A stretch of DNA of 64,000 nucleotides from an uncultured Eubacteriales bacterium (GCA_902799045.1 CADBZH010000003.1:124001-188000); one strand, 5' to 3'; numbered from the stretch's first letter, positions 1 through 7,722 are shown. Notes: generated from the sequence alone by a model not told the origin. Numbers and translations: made by a program.

Positions 1-974
1 CCGCCCTGGGGCACCGTGTGCTTCGTGCCCGCGGGGAAGCGGTCGAAGCCCGCGAGCATGGCGTTCAGCTGGCGCTTGTAATCGCCGCAGATGCGCTCGA
101 GGTGCGCGGGCATCAGGCCCTTGCGCAGGTAGGCGTCCACGATGGCCTGGTTCAAAAGGGGCGAGTGCACGTCGGCGCTCTGCTTGCCGATGACCATCTT
201 CCGCAGCAGCAGCGGGTTGCGCACGGCCGCCGCGCCCAGGCGCATGCCGGGGGCGATGTACTTCGAAAAGCTGGACATGTACACCACCCAGCCCTCCTCG
301 TCGAAGGACTGGATCGGCGGCAGGGCCTCGCCGGCGTAGCGCAGGTCGCGGTAGGGGTCGTCCTCGGCGATCACCACGCCGTATCGGCTGGCCAGCGCCG
401 CCAGCGCCTTGCGGCGCTTGAGTGCCAGCGTGATGCCGGTCGGGTTCTGGAACGTGGGGATCACGTACATCAGCTTCGGATGGTGCTTCTGGATCAGCTC
501 CTCCGCCGCCTCGACGATCACGCCGTTTTCATCGGTGGGCATGGCGACGAGCTTGGCGTTGTATTCCCGCATGGCCTGGATCGCGCCCAGGAATGTCGGG
601 CTTTCGCAGAGCACGACGTCGCCCGGGTCCACCAGCGCCTTCAGCAGCAGGTCGAAGGCCTGGGAGCCGCCCTGCACCGGCAGCACCTCGGCGGCCTCAC
701 ACCGAACTCCCTCGGTGTTCAGGAAGGCCGCGGCGCTCTCGCGGAAGGGCGCAAAGCCGTCCGTCGCGCCGTATTGCAGCAGCGTCGTGCCGTACTTGTC
801 CAGCACCTCCCGGGCCAGGTCGGAGATCACGTCCGGCTCCAGCGCCGTGTTGGAGGGGTTGCCGCCCGCGAAGGAGATCATCCCCGGCCGGGCCAGCAGC
901 TTGAAGATCTCGCGGATGGCGCTGCCGTTGATCGGCCGCATGTGCTTCGCGAATTGTTCCTCGGTGAATTGCAT
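1..974 (-). CDS. PLP-dependent aminotransferase (aromatic / 2-aminoadipate type), 3' end cut by window edge
   Basis: Class I/II fold-type I aminotransferase that would move an amino group between an amino acid and a 2-oxoacid in the cytosol. The reading frame from the ATG preceded by GGGGGAATCAAC gives MQFTEEQFAKHMRP, then SFAGGNPS, the substrate-loop pattern NPTG, an acidic DDPYRDLRY segment and SSFSKYIAPGMRLG, which contains the PLP-binding Lys (SFSK). These are hallmarks of the LysN/AraT-like subgroup. About 324 codons are present and the C-terminus runs off the left edge. A T-box leader with a candidate Tyr specifier lies directly upstream, so the physiological substrate may be tyrosine or another aromatic amino acid. 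That assignment is inference, since this subgroup is promiscuous. Confidence 0.9.
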   Translation of the reverse strand, partial: MQFTEEQFAKHMRPINGSAIREIFKLLARPGMISFAGGNPSNTALEPDVISDLAREVLDKYGTTLLQYGATDGFAPFRESAAAFLNTEGVRCEAAEVLPVQGGSQAFDLLLKALVDPGDVVLCESPTFLGAIQAMREYNAKLVAMPTDENGVIVEAAEELIQKHHPKLMYVIPTFQNPTGITLALKRRKALAALASRYGVVIAEDDPYRDLRYAGEALPPIQSFDEEGWVVYMSSFSKYIAPGMRLGAAAVRNPLLLRKMVIGKQSADVHSPLLNQAIVDAYLRKGLMPAHLERICGDYKRQLNAMLAGFDRFPAGTKHTVPQG

Positions 975-1002
975 GTTGATTCCCCCAATGCTTGTTCGAT
1001 AT

Positions 1003-1255
1003 AAAAAGCGCCTTCCCCCATGGGGAAGGCGACTGTGTATCGCGGTACCACTTCCGTTCGCCGCGACGGATCGCGGCCTCGCGTGCGCTGTCACGGGCGC
1101 GCCCGGACGGCCTACTGCGGCATGGCCGCGCGTTCAGCCGCCGGCTCCGGAATGTATTCGCCCGCGCGCCCGATGCCCCCTCTCACCGCCCGGAGGCTCT
1201 CTGGATCCGACAGTCGCGGCCTACTTGTTTCCATCATCGCCGATTGATCGATTGT
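1003..1255 (-). promoter_or_regulatory. T-box leader, candidate tRNA-Tyr responsive
   Basis: Read leftward, this leader carries the parts of a T-box: an AGAGAG element (about 1197-1202) followed by GGTGAGAGGGGGC, a specifier region reading GAATACATTCCGGAG, the T-box core AAGTGGTACCGCG at 1041-1053, and a terminator GCCTTCCCC-ATG-GGGGAAGGC followed by T5 at 1004-1031. In known T-boxes the specifier follows GAA, which makes it UAC (complement of 1154-1156), a Tyr codon. Uncharged tRNA-Tyr would stabilise the antiterminator and switch on the aminotransferase 30 bases downstream. The T-box identity is strong; the Tyr assignment is read from position only. Confidence 0.88.
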
Positions 1256-1261
1256 AGAAAG

Positions 1262-1290
1262 ATGATAGCATGGCGGGCGCGGGTTGTCAA
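1262..1290 (-). promoter_or_regulatory. Promoter of the T-box/aminotransferase transcript
   Basis: Leftward TTGACA (1290-1285), 17-bp spacer, TATCAT (1267-1262), a near-consensus housekeeping promoter placing the start at the beginning of the T-box leader. Confidence 0.7.
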
Positions 1291-1476
1291 GCGCGGCAGG
1301 GTAAATTTGCTGGACGAACGCATGAGTTATGTTGCCAATCCCCCATGTTGGGGTCGCAATGTGGCGCCCGCCTGAGGACGAATCGCATCGTATGGAGAGA
1401 ACGACCTCATCCGTCTTCCGACGAAATTGCAAGCGATTTCGCCGGAATCCACCTTCCCCATGGGGGAAGGCAAGGA

Positions 1477-1568
1477 CCCGGATTGCCACGTCGCTGCGCT
1501 CCTCGCAATGACGTGCTTCGCACTACGTCATTGCGAGGAGGCCTTCAGGCCGACGTGGCAATCTGGTC
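1477..1568. repeat. Dispersed palindromic repeat, family A copy 1
   Basis: Outer arms CCCGGATTGCCACGTCG and CGACGTGGCAATCTGG enclose inner arms CCTCGCAATGACG and CGTCATTGCGAGGAGG, so the whole unit can fold into a long hairpin. The same outer arms recur near 24.1, 31.4, 38.7, 49.6 and 58.0 kb. The rest of 1291-1660 shows no gene; a small CCTTCCCCATGGGGGAAGG palindrome lies just before this repeat (about 1451-1470). Confidence 0.85.
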
Positions 1569-1660
1569 TCTTTTTTCTCCCCGGCAGGCGGCCCGCGAAG
1601 CGGGTCGGATGAGCTCGCCTCATGCGCATGAAAGCCAATGCCGCCCCCGCAAATCCGCGT

Positions 1661-1689
1661 TTGTATTTTCGGCCGATCTATGCTATCAT
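1661..1689 (+). promoter_or_regulatory. Promoter of the dnaD-like operon
   Basis: TTGTAT (1661-1666), 17-bp spacer, then TATCAT (1684-1689) with an upstream TGC that makes an extended -10. It lies about 85 bases before the chosen start of the DnaD-domain gene. Confidence 0.55.
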
Positions 1690-1772
1690 ATAAAATAGAA
1701 ATCCATGCACAACAACGGGGTTCGCCCAAGAGGTACGCTATGGCCACTTTCAGCTTTGCCGAGGGAGGAGCG

Positions 1773-3203
1773 ATGTTCGACTCCACGCCCATCGAGAACC
1801 TGTTCCTGTTGGAATACCTGCCCGCCGCGCCGGACGCTTTTTTGCGGGTCTATCTCTATGCGCGGATGCTGGCGCTGCACCCGGAGCTGGGCGGCGACCT
1901 GTCCCAGATGGCCCGGGCGCTGCGGCTGGACGAGGACGCCGTGTACGAGGCCTTCGCCTACTGGGAGCAGCAGGGCCTGGCGCGGCGCGTCAGCGATCAC
2001 CCGCCCACGTTTGAGCTGATCCCGATGCGCTCGGCGGATTATGCCGCCGTGAACCCAATGGAGCGGGATTACTACGCCTACCGGGATTTCAACGCCTCGC
2101 TGCAGGCGCTGTTCGGCGCGAAGGCCATCGAATCCCACGAGTATCGCATCGCCAATGACTGGCTGAACGTGCTGGGCTATGAGCAGGACGCGGCACTGAA
2201 GCTGGCGGAGTACGGCATCCGCACCTCCCGCGTGAAGGACCCCAACCCCCGCAGCGTGTTCAAGCGGATGGACAAGCTGGCCGTGCAGTGGGCGGACCGG
2301 GGCCTGCGCTCGCTGGAGGACGTGGAGCGCGCCATCGCCGAGGCCGAGGGCGTCTACCCCGTGGCCCAGGCGGTGCTGAAGGAATTCGGCCTGAGCCGCA
2401 AGCCCTCCAGGCCGGAGCTGGAGTGCGTGAAGCGCTGGACGGGCGAGTGGGGCTTTTCCCGGGAGGAGGTGCTCGCCGCCTGCGCGGAGACCACGAAGGC
2501 GAGCAAGCCCACCTTCGCCTACCTGGATGCGGTGCTGAAGAACCGCCGGGGCGGCGCGGACGGGCACTGGCGCGAGCTTGCCGACATCCTGAAGGAGCTG
2601 GACGCCGCCCGGGCCCAGCCCACCCCGGACCAGCTGGCGGCCTACGCGGAGCTGCTGGACAAGGGCTTCGAGCCGGGGACGGTCCGGCTGGCGGCGATAC
2701 AGTGCCACAGGCGGAATCGCAACCGCTTCGAGGACGCCGCGCGAATGCTGGAAAAATGGGGGGAGCAGGGCATCTTCACCGCGACCGCGGCCGAGGCCTA
2801 CATCCGCGATCTGCAAGTCAAGGACCGTCGCCTGCGGGCGATCCTGGAGCTCTGCGGCCTGGAGCGCCGTCCCACGATGGACGACCTCGCGCTCTATGAG
2901 GAATGGCGCGAGACCCACGACGACGCCGTGATCGACTGCGCCGCCGCCTGCGCCCGGGGCATGCAGCTGCCGATGAAGTTCATGAACAAGCTGCTTGCCG
3001 ATTGGCAGGCCGCGGGGGTCAGGACCGTGGCGGAGGCCGAGGCCCGGCGGGACGCGACCCGGGCCAACCGCCCCGCGGGCGGCCAGGGCGCGGCCAATCC
3101 CGCGCTGGATTACGCCCAGCGGGAGTATAAGGAAGAGGACTACGGGGACGACTTCTTCTTCGACGTCGTCAAGGAATATGGAGACGGGGGCAAAAACGCA
3201 TGA
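1773..3203 (+). CDS. DnaD-domain primosomal protein
   Basis: A 476-residue protein of the DnaD/DnaB_2 family, which helps load the replicative helicase in Firmicutes. The N-terminal ~90 residues resemble a winged-helix region (LSQMARALRLDEDAVYEAFAYWEQQGLA). A clear DnaD domain lies around residues 205-262 (RPELECVKRWTGEWGFSREEV, with the conserved PTFAYLDAVLKN end). The following ~160 residues look like one or two further diverged DnaD units, and the C-terminus is acidic (EEDYGDDFFFD). I chose the ATG after GAGGGAGGAGCG; an in-frame ATG 135 bases earlier lacks a Shine-Dalgarno. The stop overlaps the next start (ATGA), coupling it to the DnaC-like ATPase. Confidence 0.85.
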   Translation: MFDSTPIENLFLLEYLPAAPDAFLRVYLYARMLALHPELGGDLSQMARALRLDEDAVYEAFAYWEQQGLARRVSDHPPTFELIPMRSADYAAVNPMERDYYAYRDFNASLQALFGAKAIESHEYRIANDWLNVLGYEQDAALKLAEYGIRTSRVKDPNPRSVFKRMDKLAVQWADRGLRSLEDVERAIAEAEGVYPVAQAVLKEFGLSRKPSRPELECVKRWTGEWGFSREEVLAACAETTKASKPTFAYLDAVLKNRRGGADGHWRELADILKELDAARAQPTPDQLAAYAELLDKGFEPGTVRLAAIQCHRRNRNRFEDAARMLEKWGEQGIFTATAAEAYIRDLQVKDRRLRAILELCGLERRPTMDDLALYEEWRETHDDAVIDCAAACARGMQLPMKFMNKLLADWQAAGVRTVAEAEARRDATRANRPAGGQGAANPALDYAQREYKEEDYGDDFFFDVVKEYGDGGKNA

Positions 3204-4174
3204 CACGTTCGGAGCATATTCGGGAGCTGCTGGAGGAATACGCGCAGCAGCGTGCGCGCAATGATGAAGACTTGCAGGCCCGCACGGAGGAAGCGTTCGC
3301 AAAAGCGCCGAGGATAGCGCGCTTGCGCGAGGAAAGCGCAGAGCTGGCTCTGGAAGCCATGCGCAGTATCCTGACGCAGCAGAGCGTTGAACAGCGCGCT
3401 GCCCTGGCGAAGAACCTGAAGCGCCAGGGACAGGGCATCAATGCCGAAATCAGGGAGCTGTTAATGAAGGCGGGGCTTCCGGAGAACCAGCTGGAAATGC
3501 GCTATCGCTGCAATAAGTGCAAGGACACCGGCTACGTTGGCGAAGCGCCGTCGCGGTTCTGCGATTGCTTTGAGACCCGACTGAAGCTGCGCCAGTATGA
3601 GGACGGCTCCATGGCGGGAACGGATGAACAGAACTTCGAGACGTTTGACGTGAATCGGATCCCGAAGGAGAACGGGCAGCTTGAGCAGATGGTTTCCACG
3701 AAAACCATGTGCGAGCAGTATGCGGACGCCTTTCCGGACACCGGCTTTCGGAACATCCTTCTCACTGGCGCGGGCGGCCTGGGCAAGACCTTCCTGCTGA
3801 ACGGCATCTTCGAACGGGTGACGGCTCGGGGCTATTCCGCCGTGCGCATCACGGCCTTCCGCATGTTCGAGGCCATGCGCCAGCAGCACGTGGGCAACGA
3901 CGGCGAGTTCGACGGCTTTTCCTCGCTGATCGAGGCGCCGCTTCTGCTGATCGACGATCTGGGCACCGAGCCGATGATGCGCAACATCACCGTGGAATAC
4001 CTGTTCACGCTGCTGAACGAGCGCATGGCCGCCAAGCGGCACACCGTCGTGGCCACGAACCTGACGCCGATCCAGATCAAGGAGCATTACGGGGAGCGCG
4101 TGGCTTCGCGCCTGCTTGACAAGAGCAATTGCCGCGCCATTCTGCTCAAGGGAAAGGATCTGAGGAGCCTGTGA
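3200..4174 (+). CDS. DnaC/DnaI-like helicase-loader ATPase
   Basis: AAA+ ATPase of 324 residues acting with the upstream DnaD-domain protein in loading replicative helicase (role from family knowledge). The N-terminal ~90 residues are a charged helical region. A Cys cluster CNKCKDTGYV...FCDCF around residues 98-117 suggests a zinc site, as in DnaI-type loaders. Walker A is GAGGLGKT, Walker B LLLIDDLGTEP, and sensor-1 is VVATNLTP. The start overlaps the preceding stop by four bases. The last bases GTGA overlap the following gene, so three genes form one translationally coupled unit. Because DnaD and DnaC-like pairs also occur in prophages, I looked for phage genes nearby and found none. Confidence 0.88.
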   Translation: MTRSEHIRELLEEYAQQRARNDEDLQARTEEAFAKAPRIARLREESAELALEAMRSILTQQSVEQRAALAKNLKRQGQGINAEIRELLMKAGLPENQLEMRYRCNKCKDTGYVGEAPSRFCDCFETRLKLRQYEDGSMAGTDEQNFETFDVNRIPKENGQLEQMVSTKTMCEQYADAFPDTGFRNILLTGAGGLGKTFLLNGIFERVTARGYSAVRITAFRMFEAMRQQHVGNDGEFDGFSSLIEAPLLLIDDLGTEPMMRNITVEYLFTLLNERMAAKRHTVVATNLTPIQIKEHYGERVASRLLDKSNCRAILLKGKDLRSL

Positions 4175-4683
4175 GCGCCGCGGACGAGGTGTTCGCCTTC
4201 CTGGACGGGCTGGGCATCGCCTACCGCCGGGCGGAGCACCCGGCGGCCCACACGATGGCCGACTGCGCCGCCGTGGACGCCATGCTGGGCGCGCTGACGG
4301 TGAAGAACATCTTCCTCACCACGAAAAACGGCAAGCGGCACTACCTGTGCCTCACCCGGCCGGACGCGCGCTTTCGCACCGCCGACATCTCCAAACAGGT
4401 CGGCTCGTCCCGGCTCAGCTTCGCGCCGGAGGCGGCGCTGTACGCCGCGCTGCGCTGCCACGGCGGCTCCGCCAGCCCCATGGGCCTCATCTTCCCCGAG
4501 GCCGCGGGCGTCGGCCTGATCGTGGACGGCGCCCTGCGCGGGGAGCCCGCGCTGGCCTTCCATCCCTGCGACAACACCATGACGCTGGCCATGGCGGGGG
4601 AGGACTTCTTTGAGCGGTTCCTGCCGGCCGTGGGCGTTCAGGCCGTTGACGTGGCGATACACGATTTCCTGAGCGAGGCGTGA
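4171..4683 (+). CDS. YbaK/ProXp-type aminoacyl-tRNA editing protein
   Basis: A 170-residue member of the YbaK/ProX superfamily, resembling PrdX/ProXp-ala, which hydrolyses mischarged Ala-tRNA(Pro) in trans. Visible family features are the central KNIFLTTKNGKRHYLCLT segment containing the conserved Lys, the GGSASPMGLI loop and the HPCDNTMTLAM strand near the C-terminus. Length fits free-standing editing domains (about 160-180 residues). I prefer the GTG start overlapping the previous stop because GAGGAG sits seven bases upstream; an in-frame ATG 42 bases earlier lies deep in the DnaC-like gene. It is part of the same operon by overlap, although its function is unrelated to replication. Confidence 0.85.
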   Translation: MSAADEVFAFLDGLGIAYRRAEHPAAHTMADCAAVDAMLGALTVKNIFLTTKNGKRHYLCLTRPDARFRTADISKQVGSSRLSFAPEAALYAALRCHGGSASPMGLIFPEAAGVGLIVDGALRGEPALAFHPCDNTMTLAMAGEDFFERFLPAVGVQAVDVAIHDFLSEA

Positions 4684-4735
4684 GGCGTTCAGCCGGCCGT
4701 TTCAATTCCGCCTTCCGAATTCAACAAAACCACCC

Positions 4736-4764
4736 TTGTTTTCTTTACCTTCCGCCACTATACT
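4736..4764 (+). promoter_or_regulatory. Promoter of the BMP-like gene
   Basis: TTGTTT (4736-4741), 17-bp spacer, TATACT (4759-4764). The same TTGTTT-17-TATACT arrangement precedes the HD-GYP gene at 22.7 kb. Confidence 0.6.
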
Positions 4765-4772
4765 CTTGCGGA

Positions 4773-4816
4773 GCGCCGGAAAGCGCGGCGCACAGAAATC
4801 CTGAATGACAGGAGCG
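4773..4816 (+). promoter_or_regulatory. Structured 5' leader: shared hairpin plus SD-sequestering hairpin
   Basis: Right after the predicted transcription start, GCGCCG-GAAAGCG-CGGCGC forms a hairpin whose 17-nt core is identical to one in the leader of the NlpC/P60 gene at 14.48 kb. It is followed by TCCTG-AATGA-CAGGA, which pairs with the Shine-Dalgarno AGGAG of the BMP-like gene. The layout could support translational control; no known riboswitch class was recognised. Confidence 0.4.
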
Positions 4817-4823
4817 TGAGACC

Positions 4824-6788
4824 ATGATGGGTGAAGAGGCCTATGCGCGGGCGCGCAAGTCGGGCTTGAAGGAATATCACAATCGCATACAGAAGCGGGC
4901 GAACCCCTATCTGCCGGTGCTGGAGGAGATCGACGAGCGGCTGAACGCCCTCAGCCACGTGCCGGTGGGCCTGGTGCAGATCCCGCTGAAGAAGGTGGTG
5001 GGCACGGCCTCGCGTGGCCGCACGAACGCCTTTGCCGCCAATTTCATGCCGATCCTGGACCCCGGCAGCGAGTTTTCCGCTAAGTGGGGCATCCTCTACG
5101 AGGGCATCGTGGACCAGGGCCTGATCCAGCCGGTGAAGGTGCTGGAATACCTGGGGCTGTACTATCTGGTGGAGGGCAACAAGCGCGTCAGCGTGATGAA
5201 ATACCTCGATTCCATCGACATCGAGGCGGAGGTCACGCGGGTGCTGCCCGCCCGGTCGGACGCCCCGGAGAACGTGCTGTACTATGAATTTTTGCCCTTC
5301 TACAACGACAGCCAGATCAACTACCTGTGGTTCTCCAAGCCCGGCAGCGTGGCCAGGCTCTACGAGCTGACCGGCAAGACCCCCGGCGAGAAGTGGACCA
5401 GCGAGGAGCGGATCGACTTCCAGGCGGCCTTCATGCGCTTCCGCGCGGAGTACAAGCTGCGCGAGGCGACCAGCGACCCGAAGAAGCTGCCCGCCACCAC
5501 CGGCGACGCCTTCCTGATCTACCTGGAGGCCTGCGGCTACGCCGACGCGCCGAAGAAATACGAGCCGCAGCTGCGCGGCGAGGTGAAGGCGCTGTGGGGC
5601 GAGTTTGAGAAGGACAAGGAGGAGGAAAACGTCGCGCTGATCATGAAGCCCGACGAGGTGAAGGGCGGTGGCGGATTGCTGAACACGCTGTTCGGCCCGT
5701 CCAGCGTGAAGGTGGCCTTCCTGTATTCCTGCGACCCCGGCAGCAACGGCTGGACCTACTGGCACGACCTGGGCCGCGTGAACCTGGAAAACCACATGGG
5801 CGTGCGGGTGAAGACCACGGTCTGCGTCTGCGAGGACCCGGCGAACTATGAAGCGGAGATCGAAAAGCTGATCGAGGCGGGCAACAACCTGATCTTCACC
5901 ACCTCGCCGCTGATGCTGTCGGCCTCGATGAAGGCCTCGGTGAAGCATCCGGAGGCGAAGCTGCTGAACTGCTCGCTGCTGGCCAGCTGGCAGCGCGTGC
6001 GCAGCTACTACGTGCGCCTGTACGAGGTGAAGTTCCTGATCGGCATGATCGCCGGCGCCCTCTCCGAGAACGACAAGATCGGCTATATCGGCGACTATCC
6101 CATCGTCGGCGCGGCGGCCAACATCAACGCCTTCGCGCTGGGCGCGCGGATGGTGAATCCCCGGGCGAAGGTGATCCTGGAGTGGTCCTCCCGCAAGGAC
6201 TTCAACCCCGACGATCCCTTCGGCGACAGCTCTGTGCAGATCATCTCCAGCCGCGACGTGGGCGCGCCGAGCCACCACGCCGTGGAATACGGCCTGTATT
6301 CCGTCCAGGGCGGCGAGGCCCAGTCCATCGCCATTCCCGTGCTGGACTGGAGCCGCATCTATGAATCGCTGGCCCAGAGCGTGCTCAACGGCAGCTGGGC
6401 CGCCGCTGCCGCGGGCCAGAGCAAGGCCGTGAACTACTGGTGGGGCTTGTCCTCCGGCGCGGTGGACCTGGTGATGAGCCAGCGCATGGACATCGGCCTC
6501 AAGCGCCTGGTGGAGCTGGTGAAGGAGCACATCCGCGAGGGCGTGTTCTGGCCGTTCGAGAGCATCATTCGCGACCAGGCGGGCGAGATCCGCTGCCCCG
6601 TGGACGGGCGGCTGACCCCCGCGGACGTCATCGCCATGGACTGGCTGGCCGACAACGTGGTGGGCGGCTTCCCCGCCAAGGACGATCTTATGCCGCACAC
6701 ACGCGCGCTGGTGGAGCTGCAGGGCATCCGGGAGATCTCCCTTCCCTCGACCTCGGCCTTCAGCTGGAAGGCGGAGGAGAGTCAGTAG
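4824..6788 (+). CDS. Cytosolic BMP/PnrA-like protein with ParB-like N-terminal region
   Basis: A 654-residue protein. The C-terminal half (about residues 280-560) reads as a basic-membrane-protein/PnrA-type periplasmic-binding fold: VKVAFLYSCDPGSNGWTY, NLIFTTSPLML, KIGYIGDYPIVGAAANINAFALGARM and the PHHAVEYGLYSV stretch. Family members normally bind nucleosides outside the cell. Here there is no signal peptide or lipobox: the start is MMGEEAYARARKSGLKEYH. Residues ~85-140 resemble a ParB/Srx-type domain (GLIQPVKVLEYLGLYYLVEGNKR), where EGNKR replaces the usual DGxRR. A cytosolic ligand sensor is therefore more likely than a transporter subunit, and no permease is adjacent. Databases may label it simply BMP-family substrate-binding protein. 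The gene stands alone with its own promoter and structured leader. Confidence 0.7.
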   Translation: MMGEEAYARARKSGLKEYHNRIQKRANPYLPVLEEIDERLNALSHVPVGLVQIPLKKVVGTASRGRTNAFAANFMPILDPGSEFSAKWGILYEGIVDQGLIQPVKVLEYLGLYYLVEGNKRVSVMKYLDSIDIEAEVTRVLPARSDAPENVLYYEFLPFYNDSQINYLWFSKPGSVARLYELTGKTPGEKWTSEERIDFQAAFMRFRAEYKLREATSDPKKLPATTGDAFLIYLEACGYADAPKKYEPQLRGEVKALWGEFEKDKEEENVALIMKPDEVKGGGGLLNTLFGPSSVKVAFLYSCDPGSNGWTYWHDLGRVNLENHMGVRVKTTVCVCEDPANYEAEIEKLIEAGNNLIFTTSPLMLSASMKASVKHPEAKLLNCSLLASWQRVRSYYVRLYEVKFLIGMIAGALSENDKIGYIGDYPIVGAAANINAFALGARMVNPRAKVILEWSSRKDFNPDDPFGDSSVQIISSRDVGAPSHHAVEYGLYSVQGGEAQSIAIPVLDWSRIYESLAQSVLNGSWAAAAAGQSKAVNYWWGLSSGAVDLVMSQRMDIGLKRLVELVKEHIREGVFWPFESIIRDQAGEIRCPVDGRLTPADVIAMDWLADNVVGGFPAKDDLMPHTRALVELQGIREISLPSTSAFSWKAEESQ

Positions 6789-6800
6789 GCGGTCACGACG

Positions 6801-6904
6801 GATTAGAGTGTGTTTCTAAAGTCGAGGATGTGCAGTTTCGAGGGTATCAGGCTGCATTTCAAGGCGATTTTCCGAAGGCTTACTGGTTGCAAGTCGAGGA
6901 AAAG
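6801..6904. repeat. Dispersed repeat, family D copy 1
   Basis: Begins with gattagagtgtgtttctaaa, identical over 20 bases to 13401-13420, followed by a 74-base segment (6831-6904) found again in inverted orientation at 13467-13540 with one mismatch. It follows the BMP-like stop codon. No gene is seen in 6789-7112. Confidence 0.85.
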
Positions 6905-6915
6905 TCTGCTTCGCA

Positions 6916-7015
6916 GACAGCTCCCCTTGCACAGGGGAGCCAAGGAATGTGCGGCATGGCAAAGCCTCCCCTGTGCGAGGGGAGGCGGCGAGCGCAGCGA
7001 GCCGGAGGGGTTGTC
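6916..7015. repeat. GC-rich palindromic repeat unit
   Basis: GCTCCCCTTGCACAGGGGAGC forms one hairpin and CCTCCCCTGTGCGAGGGGAGG a second, followed by GAGCGCAGCGAGCCGGAGGGG. The two hairpins are related in sequence. It abuts the family D repeat and fills the remaining intergenic space. Confidence 0.6.
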
Positions 7016-7112
7016 GTAAGATGTGAATGGCGGCTGCATACGAAGCAGCAGGGAACGGGGGAGCCGCCGAGGCTTTCGTTCCCCCGGGACGATTACAAAA
7101 GGGGCGTGGGTC

Positions 7113-7709
7113 ATGAAAATCATGGTGCTGTCCGACGTGGCGGACAAGGCCCTGTGGGACTATCTGGACCGGCGGCTGCTGGAGGGCATCGACCTGATCC
7201 TCTCCTGCGGCGACCTGCCCGCGGAGTACCTGTCGTTTCTGACCTGCTTCACCAACGCGCCGATCCTCTACGTGCACGGCAATCACGACAGGCACTATGA
7301 CAAGAAGCCGCCGGAGGGCTGCATCTGCGTGGACGACGATATCTTCGAGGTGAACGGCGTGCGGGTGCTGGGCCTGGGCGGCAGCATGCGCTATCGCCCG
7401 GACGAGCCCTACATGTTTTCGGAAAAGCAGATGGAAAAGCGCGTGCGCCGGCTGTGGTGGAAGCTGCGGCGGAAGAAGGGCTTTGACATCCTGCTCACCC
7501 ACGCGCCCGCCCGGGGCCTGGGCGACCTGGACGACATTCCCCACCGGGGCTTCGAGGTGTTCCTGCGCCTGATGGACCGCTGGCACCCGAAATACCTCGT
7601 CTACGGCCACGTCCACCAGGAGTACGGCGCGATGAACTTCACCCGGGAGCGCCGCTACGGCGAAACCACCGCCGTAAACGCCTACAAGCGGTATGTGATC
7701 GAGATCTGA
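7113..7709 (+). CDS. Calcineurin-type metallophosphoesterase
   Basis: A 198-residue phosphoesterase with most metal-binding motifs: GDLP (residues ~33-36), GNHDRHYD (~55), LLTHAP (~128) and the C-terminal GHVH (~165). Motif I, usually D-x-H, reads SDVADKALWD, so the first His is missing; a clostridial subfamily with this divergence exists, and the enzyme may still bind two metals with altered geometry. Substrate unknown. I chose the ATG after AAAGGGGCGTGGGTC; the frame stays open 90 bases further upstream but without a ribosome site. It opens a tight run of housekeeping genes and lies 13 bases before the yigZ-like gene. Confidence 0.82.
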   Translation: MKIMVLSDVADKALWDYLDRRLLEGIDLILSCGDLPAEYLSFLTCFTNAPILYVHGNHDRHYDKKPPEGCICVDDDIFEVNGVRVLGLGGSMRYRPDEPYMFSEKQMEKRVRRLWWKLRRKKGFDILLTHAPARGLGDLDDIPHRGFEVFLRLMDRWHPKYLVYGHVHQEYGAMNFTRERRYGETTAVNAYKRYVIEI

Positions 7710-7722
7710 CGGAGGTTCTGCC

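Noticed and set aside
1686..3302. Long leftward open frame opposite the DnaD-domain gene
   Set aside because: It is an antisense shadow produced by GC-rich third positions; residue composition is Arg/Gly/His/Leu-rich, there is no ribosome site, and the plus-strand DnaD frame is clearly real. Similar long antisense frames across the window were discarded for the same reason.
1773..4174. Prophage or integrated plasmid replication module
   Set aside because: DnaD and DnaC-like genes can be phage-borne, but no integrase, terminase, portal or att-like repeats are near, and composition matches the neighbours.
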